In this document: one piece after another, positions 5,375-5,736 of the stretch | Layout of the letters: each line of letters begins with the position of its first letter | How positions within the stretch are numbered: the stretch's first letter is position 1 | Origin: an uncultured Caryophanales bacterium | Lineage (GTDB): Bacteria > Bacillota_I > Bacilli_A > RFN20 > CAG-826 | Assembly (NCBI GenBank): GCA_947165725.1 | Contig: CAMVBL010000069.1 | Location: 1-5,736 of the forward strand | Reading direction: 5' to 3' | DNA length: 5,736 nt | Notes under the pieces: model-generated | Database searches by the model: none | What the model saw: only the letters and a program-made list of their open reading frames with translations | What the model was told of the DNA's origin: nothing | Translations under genes and position numbers: made by a program

Positions 5375-5736
5375 ATGAAAAAGAAACTTTTTGTTTTGTT
5401 GCCACTTTTAATGGTCTCTCTGAGTGCGTGCAATCTTAGTGATTTGATGAACCAATTAAGTGGTGATAATGAAAGCGCTGATAATGATAATGACAATTCA
5501 AGCGGTAATGCCAATAATCAAAGCAGCGTCGATGATTCTATTTTTGATAAACCGGAATCACTCAAAAAACTCATGGCCTTTGGTAAAAACACTGGCTTTG
5601 AAATTACAACAGTAGCTTCTGAAAACGAAGGCGGTGGTGGCACGATTGTCATTGGTATGAAAGGCAATGTCTGGTGGGAAATTGACGAAGAAGGCTATGG
5701 CACAGGTTACCGTTTAGAAAATGGTGTTTGTTCAAT
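5375..5736 (+). CDS. Lipoprotein, N-terminal part, cut by the window end
   Basis: The frame opens at ATG 5375 behind AAAGGAG and is still open at the window end, so about 120 residues are visible. MKKK followed by a hydrophobic core and LSAC (16-19) is a type II signal peptide; C19 would be lipidated and anchor the protein on the outer face of the membrane. Residues 20-57 form an acidic, low-complexity linker rich in N, D and S, a typical spacer between membrane and folded domain. The folded part begins near FDKPESLKKLMAFG (57-70) and continues with probable strands FEITTVAS (75-82), GTIVIGMKGNVWWEID (89-104) and GYGTGYRLENGVC. The alternation recalls LolA/LppX-like half-barrel lipoproteins, but the evidence is thin. 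Function unknown. It has its own ribosome binding site and follows a terminator, so it is probably a separate transcription unit. Confidence 0.85.
   Translation, partial: MKKKLFVLLPLLMVSLSACNLSDLMNQLSGDNESADNDNDNSSGNANNQSSVDDSIFDKPESLKKLMAFGKNTGFEITTVASENEGGGGTIVIGMKGNVWWEIDEEGYGTGYRLENGVCS

Noticed and set aside
5206..5514. Minus-strand frame of 102 codons
   Set aside because: It crosses the terminator and lies antisense to the lipoprotein start, whose ribosome binding site and lipobox are convincing.
1..5736. Mycoplasma genetic code (TGA = Trp)
   Set aside because: All tryptophan codons are TGG and no TGA is in frame; TGA is also not used as a stop here, so the window gives no positive evidence for recoding.

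Overview
The window is AT-rich DNA (about one third G+C by eye) with tightly packed plus-strand genes. The coding style is that of a low-GC Gram-positive-type bacterium: an LSAC lipobox lipoprotein, AAAGGAG/GAGGA ribosome binding sites and short intrinsic terminators. All tryptophans are TGG, no TGA lies in frame, and stops are only TAA or TAG, so a TGA=Trp mycoplasma code is not supported. My best guess is an uncultured gut Bacilli/Erysipelotrichia- or RF39-like organism. This rests on style only, with low confidence.

Layout: (1) 2-817 is a probably 5'-incomplete PD-(D/E)XK nuclease of restriction-endonuclease type. (2) 898-2906 looks like a three-gene operon: a 185-aa conserved protein of unknown function with a GDYxxYPRGRV motif, an 88-aa membrane-anchored coiled-coil protein with a SHOCT-like tail, and a 379-aa polytopic membrane protein of unknown function. 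(3) 2907-3163 is an unusual intergenic region. It carries repeated copies, in both orientations, of a GGGGTTGAT/ATCAACCCC motif, a terminator-like hairpin, and a perfect TATAAT -10 box with no -35 box. (4) 3164-5278 encodes a 704-aa protein with a signal peptide, a Pmp-like right-handed beta-helix ectodomain, one transmembrane helix and a cytoplasmic LuxR/GerE DNA-binding domain. (5) 5284-5322 is a terminator whose stem uses the same ATCAACCC motif. (6) 5375-5736 is the start of a lipoprotein gene that runs off the window.

The standout is the beta-helix/TM/LuxR protein with the motif array upstream of it. One reading is a one-component transmembrane regulator: a surface beta-helix senses or binds something outside and a membrane-tethered LuxR domain acts on DNA. 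The imperfect dyad of the repeated motif is centred about 40 bp upstream of the inferred start of transcription of its own gene, where LuxR-type activators commonly bind. The protein architecture and the repeats are seen directly; autoregulation is inference. The competing explanation is that the motif is just this genome's favourite terminator stem, and a genome-wide motif count would separate the two.
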